A stretch of DNA of 64,000 nt, from contig NZ_CAJTQJ010000005.1 in NCBI RefSeq assembly GCF_910578695.1, forward strand, positions 1-64,000, given 5' to 3'. The notes under the pieces are model-generated. The model made no database searches. It was not told the origin of the DNA and worked only from the letters and a program-made list of their open reading frames with translations. Below, piece by piece: positions 7,344 to 15,969 of the stretch. A program made the translations under genes and the position numbers. This DNA comes from an uncultured Brachyspira sp. Lineage in GTDB: Bacteria > Spirochaetota > Brachyspiria > Brachyspirales > Brachyspiraceae. Each line of letters opens with the position of its first letter. Position 1 is the stretch's first letter.

Positions 7344-7475
7344 AGAGAAAAACCTGCAGCTCTAAAAATATAATTGAAAGGCAGATTAAGGCTATTGATA
7401 AGCAGGTTTAACCGTTTAGTTTATAGGCTGTATAATTTGAGTGATGAGGAGATTAGAATTATAGAAGGGGAGTAA
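7344..7475 (+). pseudogene. Extreme 3' remnant of another type IIG enzyme
   Basis: Frames shift several times, but the pieces read RQIKAIDKQ and RLVYRLYNLSDEEIRIIEGE before the stop at 7473-7475. These match the final residues of the type IIG enzymes at 2927 and 13329. Only about 40 codons remain. It shows that at least one more enzyme of this kind once stood here. Confidence 0.75.
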
Positions 7476-7539
7476 ATAGAGCTATAATAGGTGTAAATAA
7501 ATTATATTTTATTATATCATATATTAAGAGGGGCTACAT

Positions 7540-9285
7540 ATGTCTGAATTACAACTAACAAAAGAAAAATTTTTGGAATTACAAATAGATGAATTATTAT
7601 TAAATATTGAAGAAAAAACATATTTAAATTATTCACATGTTTTTTTAGAGTATTATAAAGATACTAAAAATGAAATATTTCATCTATTATATAAAATTTG
7701 TACTATACAAATGGATATTAATAGTAATAACAAAGTTACTTATGACAACAACATATTATACAGAATAGATAATATATCTGAAATAGAGTTTAATTTTCTT
7801 GATGAAATTTTAGAAAGTATTTCAGATAGTTTATTAAAATCTAGGGTAGCAGATTTTTTATATATAAAAAAGAAAAATCATAAATATGCTGAAACAGCTA
7901 TTGATAGTTTTTCTAAAATTAAATTAGAAAATAATTATAATAGTATATTAATTTGGAGTAGGATCGTAGATATTTTATTATATATAAAATGTAAAGATGA
8001 AAACTTAATAAATAAGTTATATGATATTGTGTTCAATGAAATAAATAATAATGATTTTAATATAAATAATGAAGAATATTTCCGTCATTTATTTTCAATA
8101 ATAGTAAAATATCCATTAAAAGATAAAGATTATAATGTTGTTTTATCAAAAATAGATAATATATTTAATGGTATAAAAAATATAACAGAACCTGATTATA
8201 CTTTTATTATTTATGAATATCTTAGTATAATAGACTTTATATTAAAAGATGATATAAAAAAATACGATTATTATAATGATATAGCTCAATATTATATAAA
8301 TGCCAAAGAAGATGGTATTAAAAGAAATATAAATTTAGATAAAGCTATTAGAATTTTTTATAAAATTCCTTTAGACTATAGAATAAATATTATAAGTGAT
8401 GAAGAATTACAAAAATTATTTATAGAACAAAAATATTCTAATGTAGAACAGATATCTAATATGTTTACAGATGAATTAAAGATAAAAATAAATATTGATG
8501 ATGTAGAAGATGAATTTGAAAATTATATTAAGTCTTTTAATTATGAGCCTATTAAAAGTTTGCAATGTTTTTTTGATTTTATTCATTTTGACTATTATAA
8601 TATAAATCCTAAATGTTTAGAACCTCAAATAATAGACTTTATAGCTACAAAAACTATATATGATAAAGATAAGTTAAGACATGTTTCTAACCCCGATTAT
8701 AAAGATAATGAAGAAGAATTTAAATTATTTAAAAAAAGAAAATATTACTATTATCATATATCGTCATTTTCTTTCTTTTTTGACTATAGAAAAAGAGTAT
8801 TAGAATTTAACTGTAATATTGATTATAGATTAATATATAATATATGTTTATATTCTGGAATTATAAAAGATGGTAGAATTAGTATTTTTGCTCATGCTCT
8901 TTTTTTATGTTTTAAAGGTGATTATGTTGCTGGATTATCAATATTAGTTCCACAGATAGAAGATTGGATTAGATATTTATTAAATATATGTGGAGTTAAT
9001 ACTAGAAATAAAGATAGATATGGTAAATTTGAAAAAGAGTTATCTTTAGATGAAATATTGAAAGTAAAAAAAGATGATATTATTAAAATATTTGGAGAAG
9101 GTTTATATTTTGAATTAAATACTTTATTATCAAATGAAGATTATTGTCTTAATTTAAGAAATAATCTTTGTCATGGATTAATAAACATTAATGATTTTTA
9201 TTCTCAAAATTATGTATATTTGTGGGCTTTAATTTTTAAAATTATATTATATTTTTATATACAAAATAATAAACTGAATTCGTAA
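7540..9285 (+). CDS. DUF4209-like protein with C-terminal RNNLCH (HEPN-like) motif
   Basis: 581 aa from an ATG shortly after an AGAGGGG ribosome binding site. The first ~400 residues are helical and unfamiliar. The C-terminal ~150 residues (HALFLCFKGDYVAGLSILVP, then IEDWIRYLLN, and LRNNLCHGLI near residue 540) look like the DUF4209 domain. The RNNLCH stretch fits the Rx4-6H signature of HEPN ribonucleases found in toxins and abortive-infection proteins. There is no membrane segment or signal peptide. It stands alone in one direction between hicAB and a type IIG enzyme, with repeats behind it, so an abortive-infection nuclease role is plausible but inferred. Confidence 0.6.
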   Translation: MSELQLTKEKFLELQIDELLLNIEEKTYLNYSHVFLEYYKDTKNEIFHLLYKICTIQMDINSNNKVTYDNNILYRIDNISEIEFNFLDEILESISDSLLKSRVADFLYIKKKNHKYAETAIDSFSKIKLENNYNSILIWSRIVDILLYIKCKDENLINKLYDIVFNEINNNDFNINNEEYFRHLFSIIVKYPLKDKDYNVVLSKIDNIFNGIKNITEPDYTFIIYEYLSIIDFILKDDIKKYDYYNDIAQYYINAKEDGIKRNINLDKAIRIFYKIPLDYRINIISDEELQKLFIEQKYSNVEQISNMFTDELKIKINIDDVEDEFENYIKSFNYEPIKSLQCFFDFIHFDYYNINPKCLEPQIIDFIATKTIYDKDKLRHVSNPDYKDNEEEFKLFKKRKYYYYHISSFSFFFDYRKRVLEFNCNIDYRLIYNICLYSGIIKDGRISIFAHALFLCFKGDYVAGLSILVPQIEDWIRYLLNICGVNTRNKDRYGKFEKELSLDEILKVKKDDIIKIFGEGLYFELNTLLSNEDYCLNLRNNLCHGLININDFYSQNYVYLWALIFKIILYFYIQNNKLNS

Positions 9286-9288
9286 TTT

Positions 9289-9560
9289 AATGTTGGATAA
9301 TCAACTTCTACTATTCTTAAAGTCAAGATATGCAGTGCGGGTTGTTCGTATGGCAAATACTCATCAACATATTTAATTATATTATTATTTCAGTATAAAA
9401 GGCTTTAGCCTGCGTTCTATATTTAATAAAAATTTGCTTTAGTATTTTTGTATATTGCCAAATCGTTTTGATTATACCACAGTATATAAATGCTTTTTGT
9501 TTCTCGCTGTAGGCGGGCTTTGCCTGTGCTGCAAAAGAAGTAGTTTTTTGGTACTTTTTT
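9289..9560. repeat. Mosaic dispersed repeat behind the DUF4209 gene (copy 2)
   Basis: It starts TAATGTTGGATAATCAACTT, four bases after the stop, and matches the starts of the elements at 5389 and 15497. The middle part (ATATTTAATTATATTATTAT, TTTCAGTATAAAAGGCTTTAGCCTGCG, 9368-9415) matches 15515-15565 closely. The end carries the GTTTCTCGCTGTAGGCGGGC element. Copy 3 looks like copy 2 with an internal deletion. Any reading frame here is incidental. Confidence 0.65.
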
Positions 9561-9893
9561 CCTATGAAAAAAGTACAATCTTTTTCTAAAAAATTCAATT
9601 TATAGGCTTATTCTTTAGAAAAATTCTGTTTAACTTTAAAGTGTGGGTTAGGTAAATTTAAAAAAAATATTTTTTGGTAATGATTGTATAATTATACATT
9701 ATGTAATTGTTTTTGTTTCTAGCTGTAGGCGGGCTTTGTGCATGTACCAAAAAAGAAATACCTTTTCGCATAACATATCTAAGAAAAGCGAAGACATAAG
9801 GTTCTTTTTTTGTATAAGCAAAAAAGAAAGATATTTTTTCGTGTTTTTCTAAAAAAATCTTGTTTTTAGATTTGTTTTTTTAAATTGAATGAT
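9561..9893. other. Gene-free stretch with repeat fragments
   Basis: No gene is seen. The stretch holds a second GTTTCTAGCTGTAGGCGGGC element at about 9714 and runs such as AAAAAGTAC and AAAAAAGAAAGATATTTTTTC that recur in other gaps of this island. Confidence 0.5.
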
Positions 9894-9930
9894 AAAAGGA
9901 TAGCTGTTTAGTAATAGCTGTCCTTTTTTA
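9894..9930 (+). terminator. Orphan rho-independent terminator
   Basis: AAAGGATAGCT (9895-9905) pairs with AGCTGTCCTTT (9916-9926) with one wobble, followed by a U run. No gene ends within 600 bp upstream on the plus strand, so it is probably left from a lost gene or serves a very long DUF4209 transcript. Confidence 0.7.
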
Positions 9931-9931
9931 T

Positions 9932-9960
9932 TTGTTTTTACTTCGTTATTACTGTATAAT
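9932..9960 (+). promoter_or_regulatory. Candidate promoter of the second type IIG gene
   Basis: TTGTTT (9932-9937) and TATAAT (9955-9960) are 17 bp apart, 27 bp before the start codon at 9988, with CGGAGT as ribosome binding site in between. Confidence 0.55.
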
Positions 9961-9987
9961 AATATAATTATAATCGGAGTATTATTT

Positions 9988-12900
9988 ATGAAGTCTATTA
10001 CTAAAAATGCAAAAGAGTTATTAAAATTAAGAAATTTATTAAATTATGAAATAGATAATGATAAATTAGATTTTTTTAAAAGAGATATTCAATGGTACAG
10101 AAATGAAATAAATAATGCCAAAAATAAAGGAGAAACAGAAGAACATTGTAAGGGTATATTAAATAAGTTTTTAGTTGATGCTTTTGGGTATAACTGCAAT
10201 ACAAGCGGTAAAATAGATTTGGTGATAAAATTTGATGATAATATTAAAACTATTATAGAGGCTAAAAATTATAATAATACATTAGAGATGATTGAGGATA
10301 ATAATTATAATAATAAAGCATTTTATCAGACTATACTTTACTATTATAAAAGCAGAAAAAATAAAGATAATAAAGATTTTAATATTGATAATATTATTAT
10401 TACCAATTTTGAAAAAGTGTATTTATTTTCTAAATATGATTTTGAAAAACTTATTAATGATAATCAGATAGCAAATTATTTTAATGAAAACGGTAAAGTG
10501 AAAAATGAAACTTTTTATAAAATTTGCGGCGGATTTTTAGAGAATATTAATCTTGAAGTTATAGGCTACAGATTAGATTTATTTAATGATGATTTAGAGA
10601 CAATATATAGATTTTTTAATAGATATAATATTTGCAGTGTAAAACTTGAAAATGATATTAATTCTATATCTAATACTTTTTATAAAGAAATAATTTATAT
10701 GATGGGGCTTGAAGAAGATAAGGATAAAAAATTACGCTTATCTAATACTCATAATAGTTTGATAAGGCTTACTATGGATATAGTCAGAGATAATTTTGAT
10801 AATGAAAATGAAATATTTGAAGAGGCTTTGAAACTTAATATTATATGGGTTAATAGAATACTATTTTTGAAGATACTTGAGGCACAGCTTAGAATTTTTA
10901 GAAATGACAGCAATTTAGATATATTAAATCCTTTTAAGATTAAAGATTATAATTATTTGTATACATTATTTTTTAATGTGCTTGCTAAACCTAAAAATAT
11001 GAGGCATTCTGATAAGATTTACAAATATATACCTTATCTTAACAGTTCATTATTTGAAGAGGGTAAAGATGAGATTATTTTTTCTATAACAAAACTGAAT
11101 AATAATTCAAAAATGAAAATAATGTCTTCAAGCATACTTTATAATGACAGGGATTTTAATTTAAATCAATTAACATTTTTGGAGTATATACTTAGATTTT
11201 TGAACTGCTATATATTTAATGCTGATGTTAAGAATGCAGATAAAAATACAATAATAAAATCTTCAGTTTTGGGGCTTGTATTTGAAAGACTTAACGGCTA
11301 TAAGGACGGCTCTCATTTTACTCCTCCTGCTATTACTATGTATATGGCTAAAAAATCAATAGAAAAAATTATAATTGAGAAGTTTAATAAATTTTTTACA
11401 GAAACACATTTTAATAATATAGATGAAGTAAAAAATTATGTTAGGGCTAATATACATATTTATAAAGAAAGAGTAAAAGATATTTTGAATTCTATAAAGA
11501 TAATAGATCCAGCCTGCGGGAGCGGACACTTTTTAGCAGCTTGTCTGAATGAGCTTATAAGAATAAAAAGCGAGTTTAGAGTTTTGCATGAAATGATAGA
11601 TATTGATATATTTCAAGATGAGTTAGTTATAAATTATATAGACGGTACTCATTTTAAGTATAATATAGAAAATGATAATATTACAGAGAGAAAACAGGAT
11701 ATACAAAAAACATTGTTTGAAGCTAAGGAGTATATTATAAGCAATCAGCTTTATGGTGTTGATATAAATCCGAATTCTGTAAATATATGCAGGCTAAGAC
11801 TTTGGATAGAATTATTAAAGAGCAGCTATTATACGGATATTAAGAGTAATGAGAAATTTATAGATTTGGAGATACTTCCTAATTTGGAGTTTAAAATAGT
11901 ATCTGCTAATAGTTTGATAGAGCTTGATGAGACGGAAGTGAATTTAATTTCTCTTACTTGGGATAAAAACGAGCTTGTAAAAAATATGAATAAATATTTT
12001 AATGCTAGTTATGAGAACAAGAAGAATATAAGAAAAGAGATTTTAAGGCTTATAAAAGAATATTCGCATAATAATACAAAATTAGAAAATTATAATCCTT
12101 TTGATATGCTGAAAAGCTATGATTTTTTTGACAGCGGTTTGATGTTCGGTATAGATAAATTTGATTTGGTTATAGGCAATCCTCCTTATGGCATAAAGAT
12201 TAGTAAAGATTTGAGAATGATATATGAAAAATGTCATGGAAAAGTACCTGATGTACAAATTCAATATTGGTTTATGATATTAGCTAAAAAGATAGTATCT
12301 GAAGATGGATTTATAAGTTATATAATACCAAATTCTATTATGTTTAATGTATTTGCTGAATCATTTAGAAAAAAATTATTAGATGATAAAAACATAGTCA
12401 GTTTAATTGATTGTTCTAATTTTGATGTATTTGAACATGCAATTGTTAGAAATGTAATTATAACTATGTCATTGAAAAATAATAATAAAATAGAATATAT
12501 ACCTTCTCAAAATATCAATGATATTAATACATTATTAAAACAAAAATTGCAGTTATTAGATATAAAAATGCTATATGCTTTCATTAGAAATTGGAGCTTA
12601 ATATATTTAAAATCAAAAGAAAATTTAAATATTGTACAAAAAATAGTTTCAAGCAATACAGTAGAATTAGAACATTATTATAAAGAATTAGTTTCTCAGG
12701 GTCTTATTGCTTATGATAAATATAGAGGGCAATCTGAACAAACTATAAAAAGTAGAAAATTTCATTCTTATAAAAAAATAAATGATGATTATAAAAAATG
12801 GTTATATGGTGAAGATGTTACTCCTTATTCTGTTAAATGGAATGAAAAAGAATATTTTAATTATTGTGATGAAGTAGCCAATCCCCGTAAACCCTTTTTC

Positions 12901-13329
12901 TTTAATTCTAGAAGAATATTAATAAGAGAAATTACAAATCCAAAAATATATGCAGCCTATACAGATGAAGAAATGTATAATGATCCAAGTTTGATTATTA
13001 TTGTAGAAAATAAAGATAATCCAAAACATTTATTATTTTTATTGGGTTTATTAAATTCTAAATTAATGACTTTCTATCATTTTAATTCATCACCTAAGGC
13101 ATCAAAAGGAATTTTTCCAAAACTTTTAATTGATGATGTGAAAAAATTACCTATAGTAAAAACTGATTATAAAACGATAGATAAAGTTTGTAAATTAGTT
13201 CTTGATATAATCGATTTAAAAAAAGAAAATAAAGATATTTCTAAACTTGAAATAAAAATTGATAAAATTTTTTATAAGCTTTATAATTTATCTGATGATG
13301 ATATTAGGATTATAGAGAGAGACAAATAA
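9988..13329 (+). CDS. Type IIG restriction-modification enzyme, complete
   Basis: 1113 aa, a full-length bifunctional endonuclease/N6-adenine methyltransferase. The N-terminal nuclease shows GKIDLVIKFDD then TIIEAKNYNN (PD-(D/E)XK pattern) around residues 70-95. Methyltransferase motif I is DPACGSGHFLAACLNE near residue 508, followed by YGVDINPNSVNICRLRLWIE; motif IV is GNPPYGI near residue 730. The last ~380 residues form the target-recognition region (GLIAYDKYRGQSEQ, DVTPYSVKWN) ending YKLYNLSDDDIRIIERDK, a tail shared with the other type IIG genes and remnants in this island. It is monocistronic between its own promoter and a strong terminator. No simple-sequence tract interrupts it. It may be horizontally acquired, as is usual for this class. 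Confidence 0.93.
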   Translation: MKSITKNAKELLKLRNLLNYEIDNDKLDFFKRDIQWYRNEINNAKNKGETEEHCKGILNKFLVDAFGYNCNTSGKIDLVIKFDDNIKTIIEAKNYNNTLEMIEDNNYNNKAFYQTILYYYKSRKNKDNKDFNIDNIIITNFEKVYLFSKYDFEKLINDNQIANYFNENGKVKNETFYKICGGFLENINLEVIGYRLDLFNDDLETIYRFFNRYNICSVKLENDINSISNTFYKEIIYMMGLEEDKDKKLRLSNTHNSLIRLTMDIVRDNFDNENEIFEEALKLNIIWVNRILFLKILEAQLRIFRNDSNLDILNPFKIKDYNYLYTLFFNVLAKPKNMRHSDKIYKYIPYLNSSLFEEGKDEIIFSITKLNNNSKMKIMSSSILYNDRDFNLNQLTFLEYILRFLNCYIFNADVKNADKNTIIKSSVLGLVFERLNGYKDGSHFTPPAITMYMAKKSIEKIIIEKFNKFFTETHFNNIDEVKNYVRANIHIYKERVKDILNSIKIIDPACGSGHFLAACLNELIRIKSEFRVLHEMIDIDIFQDELVINYIDGTHFKYNIENDNITERKQDIQKTLFEAKEYIISNQLYGVDINPNSVNICRLRLWIELLKSSYYTDIKSNEKFIDLEILPNLEFKIVSANSLIELDETEVNLISLTWDKNELVKNMNKYFNASYENKKNIRKEILRLIKEYSHNNTKLENYNPFDMLKSYDFFDSGLMFGIDKFDLVIGNPPYGIKISKDLRMIYEKCHGKVPDVQIQYWFMILAKKIVSEDGFISYIIPNSIMFNVFAESFRKKLLDDKNIVSLIDCSNFDVFEHAIVRNVIITMSLKNNNKIEYIPSQNINDINTLLKQKLQLLDIKMLYAFIRNWSLIYLKSKENLNIVQKIVSSNTVELEHYYKELVSQGLIAYDKYRGQSEQTIKSRKFHSYKKINDDYKKWLYGEDVTPYSVKWNEKEYFNYCDEVANPRKPFFFNSRRILIREITNPKIYAAYTDEEMYNDPSLIIIVENKDNPKHLLFLLGLLNSKLMTFYHFNSSPKASKGIFPKLLIDDVKKLPIVKTDYKTIDKVCKLVLDIIDLKKENKDISKLEIKIDKIFYKLYNLSDDDIRIIERDK

Positions 13330-13330
13330 A

Positions 13331-13363
13331 AAGCCCAAAAAATAATTTTTATTTTTTGGGCTT
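13331..13363. terminator. Bidirectional terminator between convergent genes
   Basis: AAGCCCAAAAAAT (from 13331) pairs perfectly with ATTTTTTGGGCTT (ending 13363). With A and T runs inside the stem it can act on both strands, serving the type IIG gene and the convergent zinc-ribbon gene. Confidence 0.9.
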
Positions 13364-13370
13364 AGAAAAG

Positions 13371-13520
13371 TTAAGATGGTTTTACAAGTTCAAATGAAGT
13401 ATTAGAACACTTTGGACAAGGAGGGCAAACATTATTAAGGCCTAATGATATTTGCTCACCATCTTTAGTACACTTATATATACCACCTTTTTGACACTTT
13501 TCACCTGTATTAATTTTCAT
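13371..13520 (-). CDS. Small zinc-ribbon protein, 49 aa
   Basis: Starts MKINTGEKCQKGGIYKCTKD at ATG 13520 behind a good AAGGAG ribosome binding site and ends SNTSFELVKPS. Cys residues occur as GEKC, IYKC and VCPPCPKC, so a single zinc-binding knuckle pair is likely. Similar short proteins of the pattern G-x-Y-x-C...PPCPKC occur widely without known function. It is convergent with the type IIG gene and shares its terminator. Confidence 0.75.
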   Translation of the reverse strand: MKINTGEKCQKGGIYKCTKDGEQISLGLNNVCPPCPKCSNTSFELVKPS

Positions 13521-13533
13521 AATGTTTCTCCTT

Positions 13534-13954
13534 AATTAATATATGATATAATATATTAATTAAAATTATTTTGTCAACTATATTTATAAAAATATTGATA
13601 ATATTATCTACTCATTATTGATTGATGAGGAAATGTATATTATTGATATTAATTTCTTTGTGAAAGCAAACTTTTTATGTTCTTTTTTTGCTTACCCAAA
13701 AAAGAAGCAAAAAACATTTACAATATTAAAATATAACTCTTTATTTTTGGTATTGAGTTATACTTCTTTTTTCTACGCCGTAGGCGGACTTAGTCAAAAA
13801 AGAAAAAAAATTTTATTAAGTTTATGATGCGGGCTGTTAGCCCTTGTTTAGAATTTAAGGGTATATATAGTGGGTTGATAATTTACTTTTATTTGATTAT
13901 AATTAAATAAAGATTATAACAATATATATTATATTGTTAACTTAGAGGTTATTT
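13534..13954. other. Gene-free stretch with repeat fragments
   Basis: It contains TTTTTGCTTACCCAAAAAAG with GAAGCAAAAAAC, and the CTACGCCGTAGGCGGAC element near 13763. Both recur in other gaps. A 69-codon frame at 13618-13827 runs through these repeats and has no ribosome binding site or domain, so it is not called. A GGGCTGTTAGCCC hairpin lies near 13835. Confidence 0.5.
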
Positions 13955-14521
13955 GTGAGTATAGTTGTATTTTATTATTTATTGAAATTTAGTATAGTAG
14001 CACCTATTTTTATAATAGTATTGTCAAAATTACTTGAAAATATATTCAAAGAAAAAATTAGTAGTATTATTTTTGTACAAAACAATATTTACTCTATATT
14101 ATTAATAATTTTTTATTTGATTTTGTTATTAATATTATTTCTATTTATTTTATATATAAAAAGAAATAAATCTAAAAGTGGAAATATTACAATAGATAAA
14201 GTATCTAATGTTGGTAATGAATTTTTCTTTGATTTATATACTTTTATTTTATTAAGTTATGAATTTTTTGATAAAAACATTGGAGAAATATTAAATAAAT
14301 ATATTATTTGGATTTTATTTATAATACTACTTTTTATATGTTTATCAAATATATCTAATAATTATATATTAAAGATATTAGGGTATAATTATTATATAAT
14401 TGGTACAAAATCAGAAGATGAATATATTTTAATTACAAAAAGAAAAATTTTCTTTTGTAATGGAAATAAGAAAATTGAAGTTGTTCATTTATATTCAAAT
14501 ACATACTTGGAAATTATATAA
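13955..14521 (+). CDS. Multi-pass membrane protein, KwaA-like
   Basis: 188 aa from GTG 13955, preceded by TTAGAGG. Three or four hydrophobic segments are visible: YYLLKFSIVAPIFIIVLSKL, SILLIIFYLILLLILFLFIL, possibly DLYTFILLSYEFF, and YIIWILFIILLFICLSNIS. The C-terminal tail (ILKILGYNYYIIGTKSEDEY, ILITKRKIFF) faces the cytoplasm. Size, topology and the partner gene 15 bp downstream match the Kiwa antiphage pair, in which a membrane protein KwaA works with the DUF4868 protein KwaB. Recognition rests on layout more than on sequence. Confidence 0.6.
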   Translation: MSIVVFYYLLKFSIVAPIFIIVLSKLLENIFKEKISSIIFVQNNIYSILLIIFYLILLLILFLFILYIKRNKSKSGNITIDKVSNVGNEFFFDLYTFILLSYEFFDKNIGEILNKYIIWILFIILLFICLSNISNNYILKILGYNYYIIGTKSEDEYILITKRKIFFCNGNKKIEVVHLYSNTYLEII

Positions 14522-14536
14522 TTTAAAGGAAATATT

Positions 14537-15004
14537 ATGGATTTATTAAAAGTTTTTGCTGTAAAAGATATAAAAGGAACTAATTGTTTTAAGGATAGAC
14601 TATTAGATATCAAAATAAATAATGACGGCTTTAAAAAAATATCTAACATTATTTCAAATCAATTTTTTAATTTTAGAAAGTTTGATGAAGAAATTGACTT
14701 TTCTAAAGTATGTAGTTTTTCTCTAGAAAAAAAACAAGTATTTTTTGTATGTAATGAAGAATATTTGAATAACACTTCTGATTTGTTTGATAATAATATT
14801 AATTTTAATCCATTTAAAATTGAATTAATGCAAGAAAATATGATTAAATCTTTTGCATATCTTGTTGAAGAGGATAATAATAAATATATACTTTTTCAAC
14901 AATTTAGAAAAAATCATTTATATAAGAATAAAAATATACCTATAATAACTAAACTTATAGAGAATACCATAGGAGTATCTGGGGAAGAGTATACTACTTT
15001 TTAA
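14537..15004 (+). CDS. KwaB-like (DUF4868) protein, N-terminal half before an in-frame stop
   Basis: 155 aa (MDLLKVFAVKDIKGTNCFKD to GVSGEEYTTF), ATG preceded by AAAGGAA. The TAA at 15002-15004 is directly followed in the same frame by CAACCTTTGATAGTATTTCC and 156 further codons, so this looks like one ~315-residue gene cut by a nonsense codon. DUF4868 proteins are about that full length, and KwaB binds DNA and acts with membrane-bound KwaA. Whether the half protein works, the stop is read through, or the system is dead cannot be told from sequence. Confidence 0.6.
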   Translation: MDLLKVFAVKDIKGTNCFKDRLLDIKINNDGFKKISNIISNQFFNFRKFDEEIDFSKVCSFSLEKKQVFFVCNEEYLNNTSDLFDNNINFNPFKIELMQENMIKSFAYLVEEDNNKYILFQQFRKNHLYKNKNIPIITKLIENTIGVSGEEYTTF

Positions 15005-15010
15005 CAACCT

Positions 15011-15481
15011 TTGATAGTATTTCCAGACTTTATAGTCGGGTATTATGATTTGCAGAGTAAAAAGTTATATTTTAGATATACCCAATCTATTACTAGTACA
15101 GTTGATGTTTCTATTTATTACAAGGAAGCTAGTGCTAAAGAAATAGAAAATGATTTTTTAGGTAGTAATAGTTTATTTGTTGCTGATAACTGTCAATTTG
15201 TAATAGATAATACTACAATAAATGATAAAAAAAAGATATTTGCTATAATATCTAATTTAGAAAATATAAGAAAAATAGGTGTAGATTTGATTATGTCAGA
15301 AGCTAAAAAAGTTGGCATAAGCATGTCATTAGATGAACAAAATAAAATAATAATACCAGAAGATAAAAAAGAATTGCAAAAATATTTAAAGTTTCTTAAT
15401 GCCGATTTGTATCATAATCCTTTATTTGATAAAATTTTTGAAAGTAATAGTAAAAAAGAAGTTAAGTATTCAAAAAAATAA
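15011..15481 (+). CDS. KwaB-like (DUF4868) protein, C-terminal half after the in-frame stop
   Basis: 156 codons from a TTG (15011), in the same frame as the preceding half and separated from it only by TAA CAA CCT. The C-terminus (KFLNADLYHNPLFDKIFESN, SKKEVK) has the pattern of the DUF4868 end, where a short helix is followed by Ser-Lys-rich residues after a conserved ESNSK. No ribosome binding site stands before the TTG, so independent translation would need re-initiation after the upstream stop. It is most simply the rest of a nonsense-mutated gene. Confidence 0.6.
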   Translation: MIVFPDFIVGYYDLQSKKLYFRYTQSITSTVDVSIYYKEASAKEIENDFLGSNSLFVADNCQFVIDNTTINDKKKIFAIISNLENIRKIGVDLIMSEAKKVGISMSLDEQNKIIIPEDKKELQKYLKFLNADLYHNPLFDKIFESNSKKEVKYSKK

Positions 15482-15496
15482 AAAATATTTGTTGTT

Positions 15497-15645
15497 TAAT
15501 ATTGGGTAATCATCCGCATATTTAATTATATCATTATTTCAGTATAAAATGCTTTATCCTGCATTCACTATTTAATAAACATTCGCGTTATCATTTTCGT
15601 ATATTGCTAAAATGCTTTTGTTATCCTGCAGTATGTAATTATTTT
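15497..15645. repeat. Mosaic dispersed repeat behind the Kiwa-like pair (copy 3)
   Basis: Begins TAATATTGGGTAATCATCCG 16 bases after the stop and continues ATATTTAATTATATCATTAT, TTTCAGTATAAAATGCTTTATCCTGC, then TATTGCTAAAATGCTTTTGTTATCC. These match the copy behind the DUF4209 gene with its middle part missing. Confidence 0.65.
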
Positions 15646-15736
15646 TTTGCTTCTTTTTTAAAAATAAATAGTATATTGGGAACTTTTATATTAATTATTT
15701 CGTCTAACAATACAAATAAAACAGCAGGATACTATT

Positions 15737-15969
15737 ATGATAAAAAAATTACTTTTATAATTACATCTATAATATCAGTTTTTTTATTAAGTTCATGTTA
15801 TCCTGCATTTGATAGAATATTCCGTATGCATCCTGCAAGGCATTATTTTTATTTTCCAGCACATTTTAATATTAACAGCATACTTAATATTATTATAAAA
15901 ATATTAATAATTATTGCATTAATATTTTTAATAAAGATACTATACAATAAAAATAATAAAAAAGAGTAA
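15737..15969 (+). pseudogene. Short lipoprotein-like gene, off-frame by one base in an A7 tract
   Basis: ATG 15737, preceded by GCAGGA, gives only MIKKLLL before a stop. One extra A in the A7 run at 15742-15748 would give MIKKITFIITSIISVFLLSSC, a textbook spirochaetal lipoprotein signal with lipobox, followed by ~57 residues. Those include HPARHYFYFPAHFN and a C-terminal membrane segment (IIIKILIIIALIFLIKILY) with a lysine-rich tail. The gene is therefore either phase-variable by slippage, a pseudogene, or affected by an assembly error. A longer frame starting at 15604 merges with the repeat and is not credible as a start. Confidence 0.55.

Noticed and set aside
9377..9598. 73-codon minus-strand frame
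   Set aside because: It lies wholly within the dispersed repeat and resembles no protein.
13618..13827. 69-codon plus-strand frame
   Set aside because: It runs through repeat fragments (GCTTACCCAAAAAAG, GCCGTAGGCGG) shared by other gaps; no ribosome binding site.
15604..15969. 121-codon frame taken as one gene from its first ATG
   Set aside because: The first part is repeat sequence; the real export signal starts later and in relation to the ATG at 15737.
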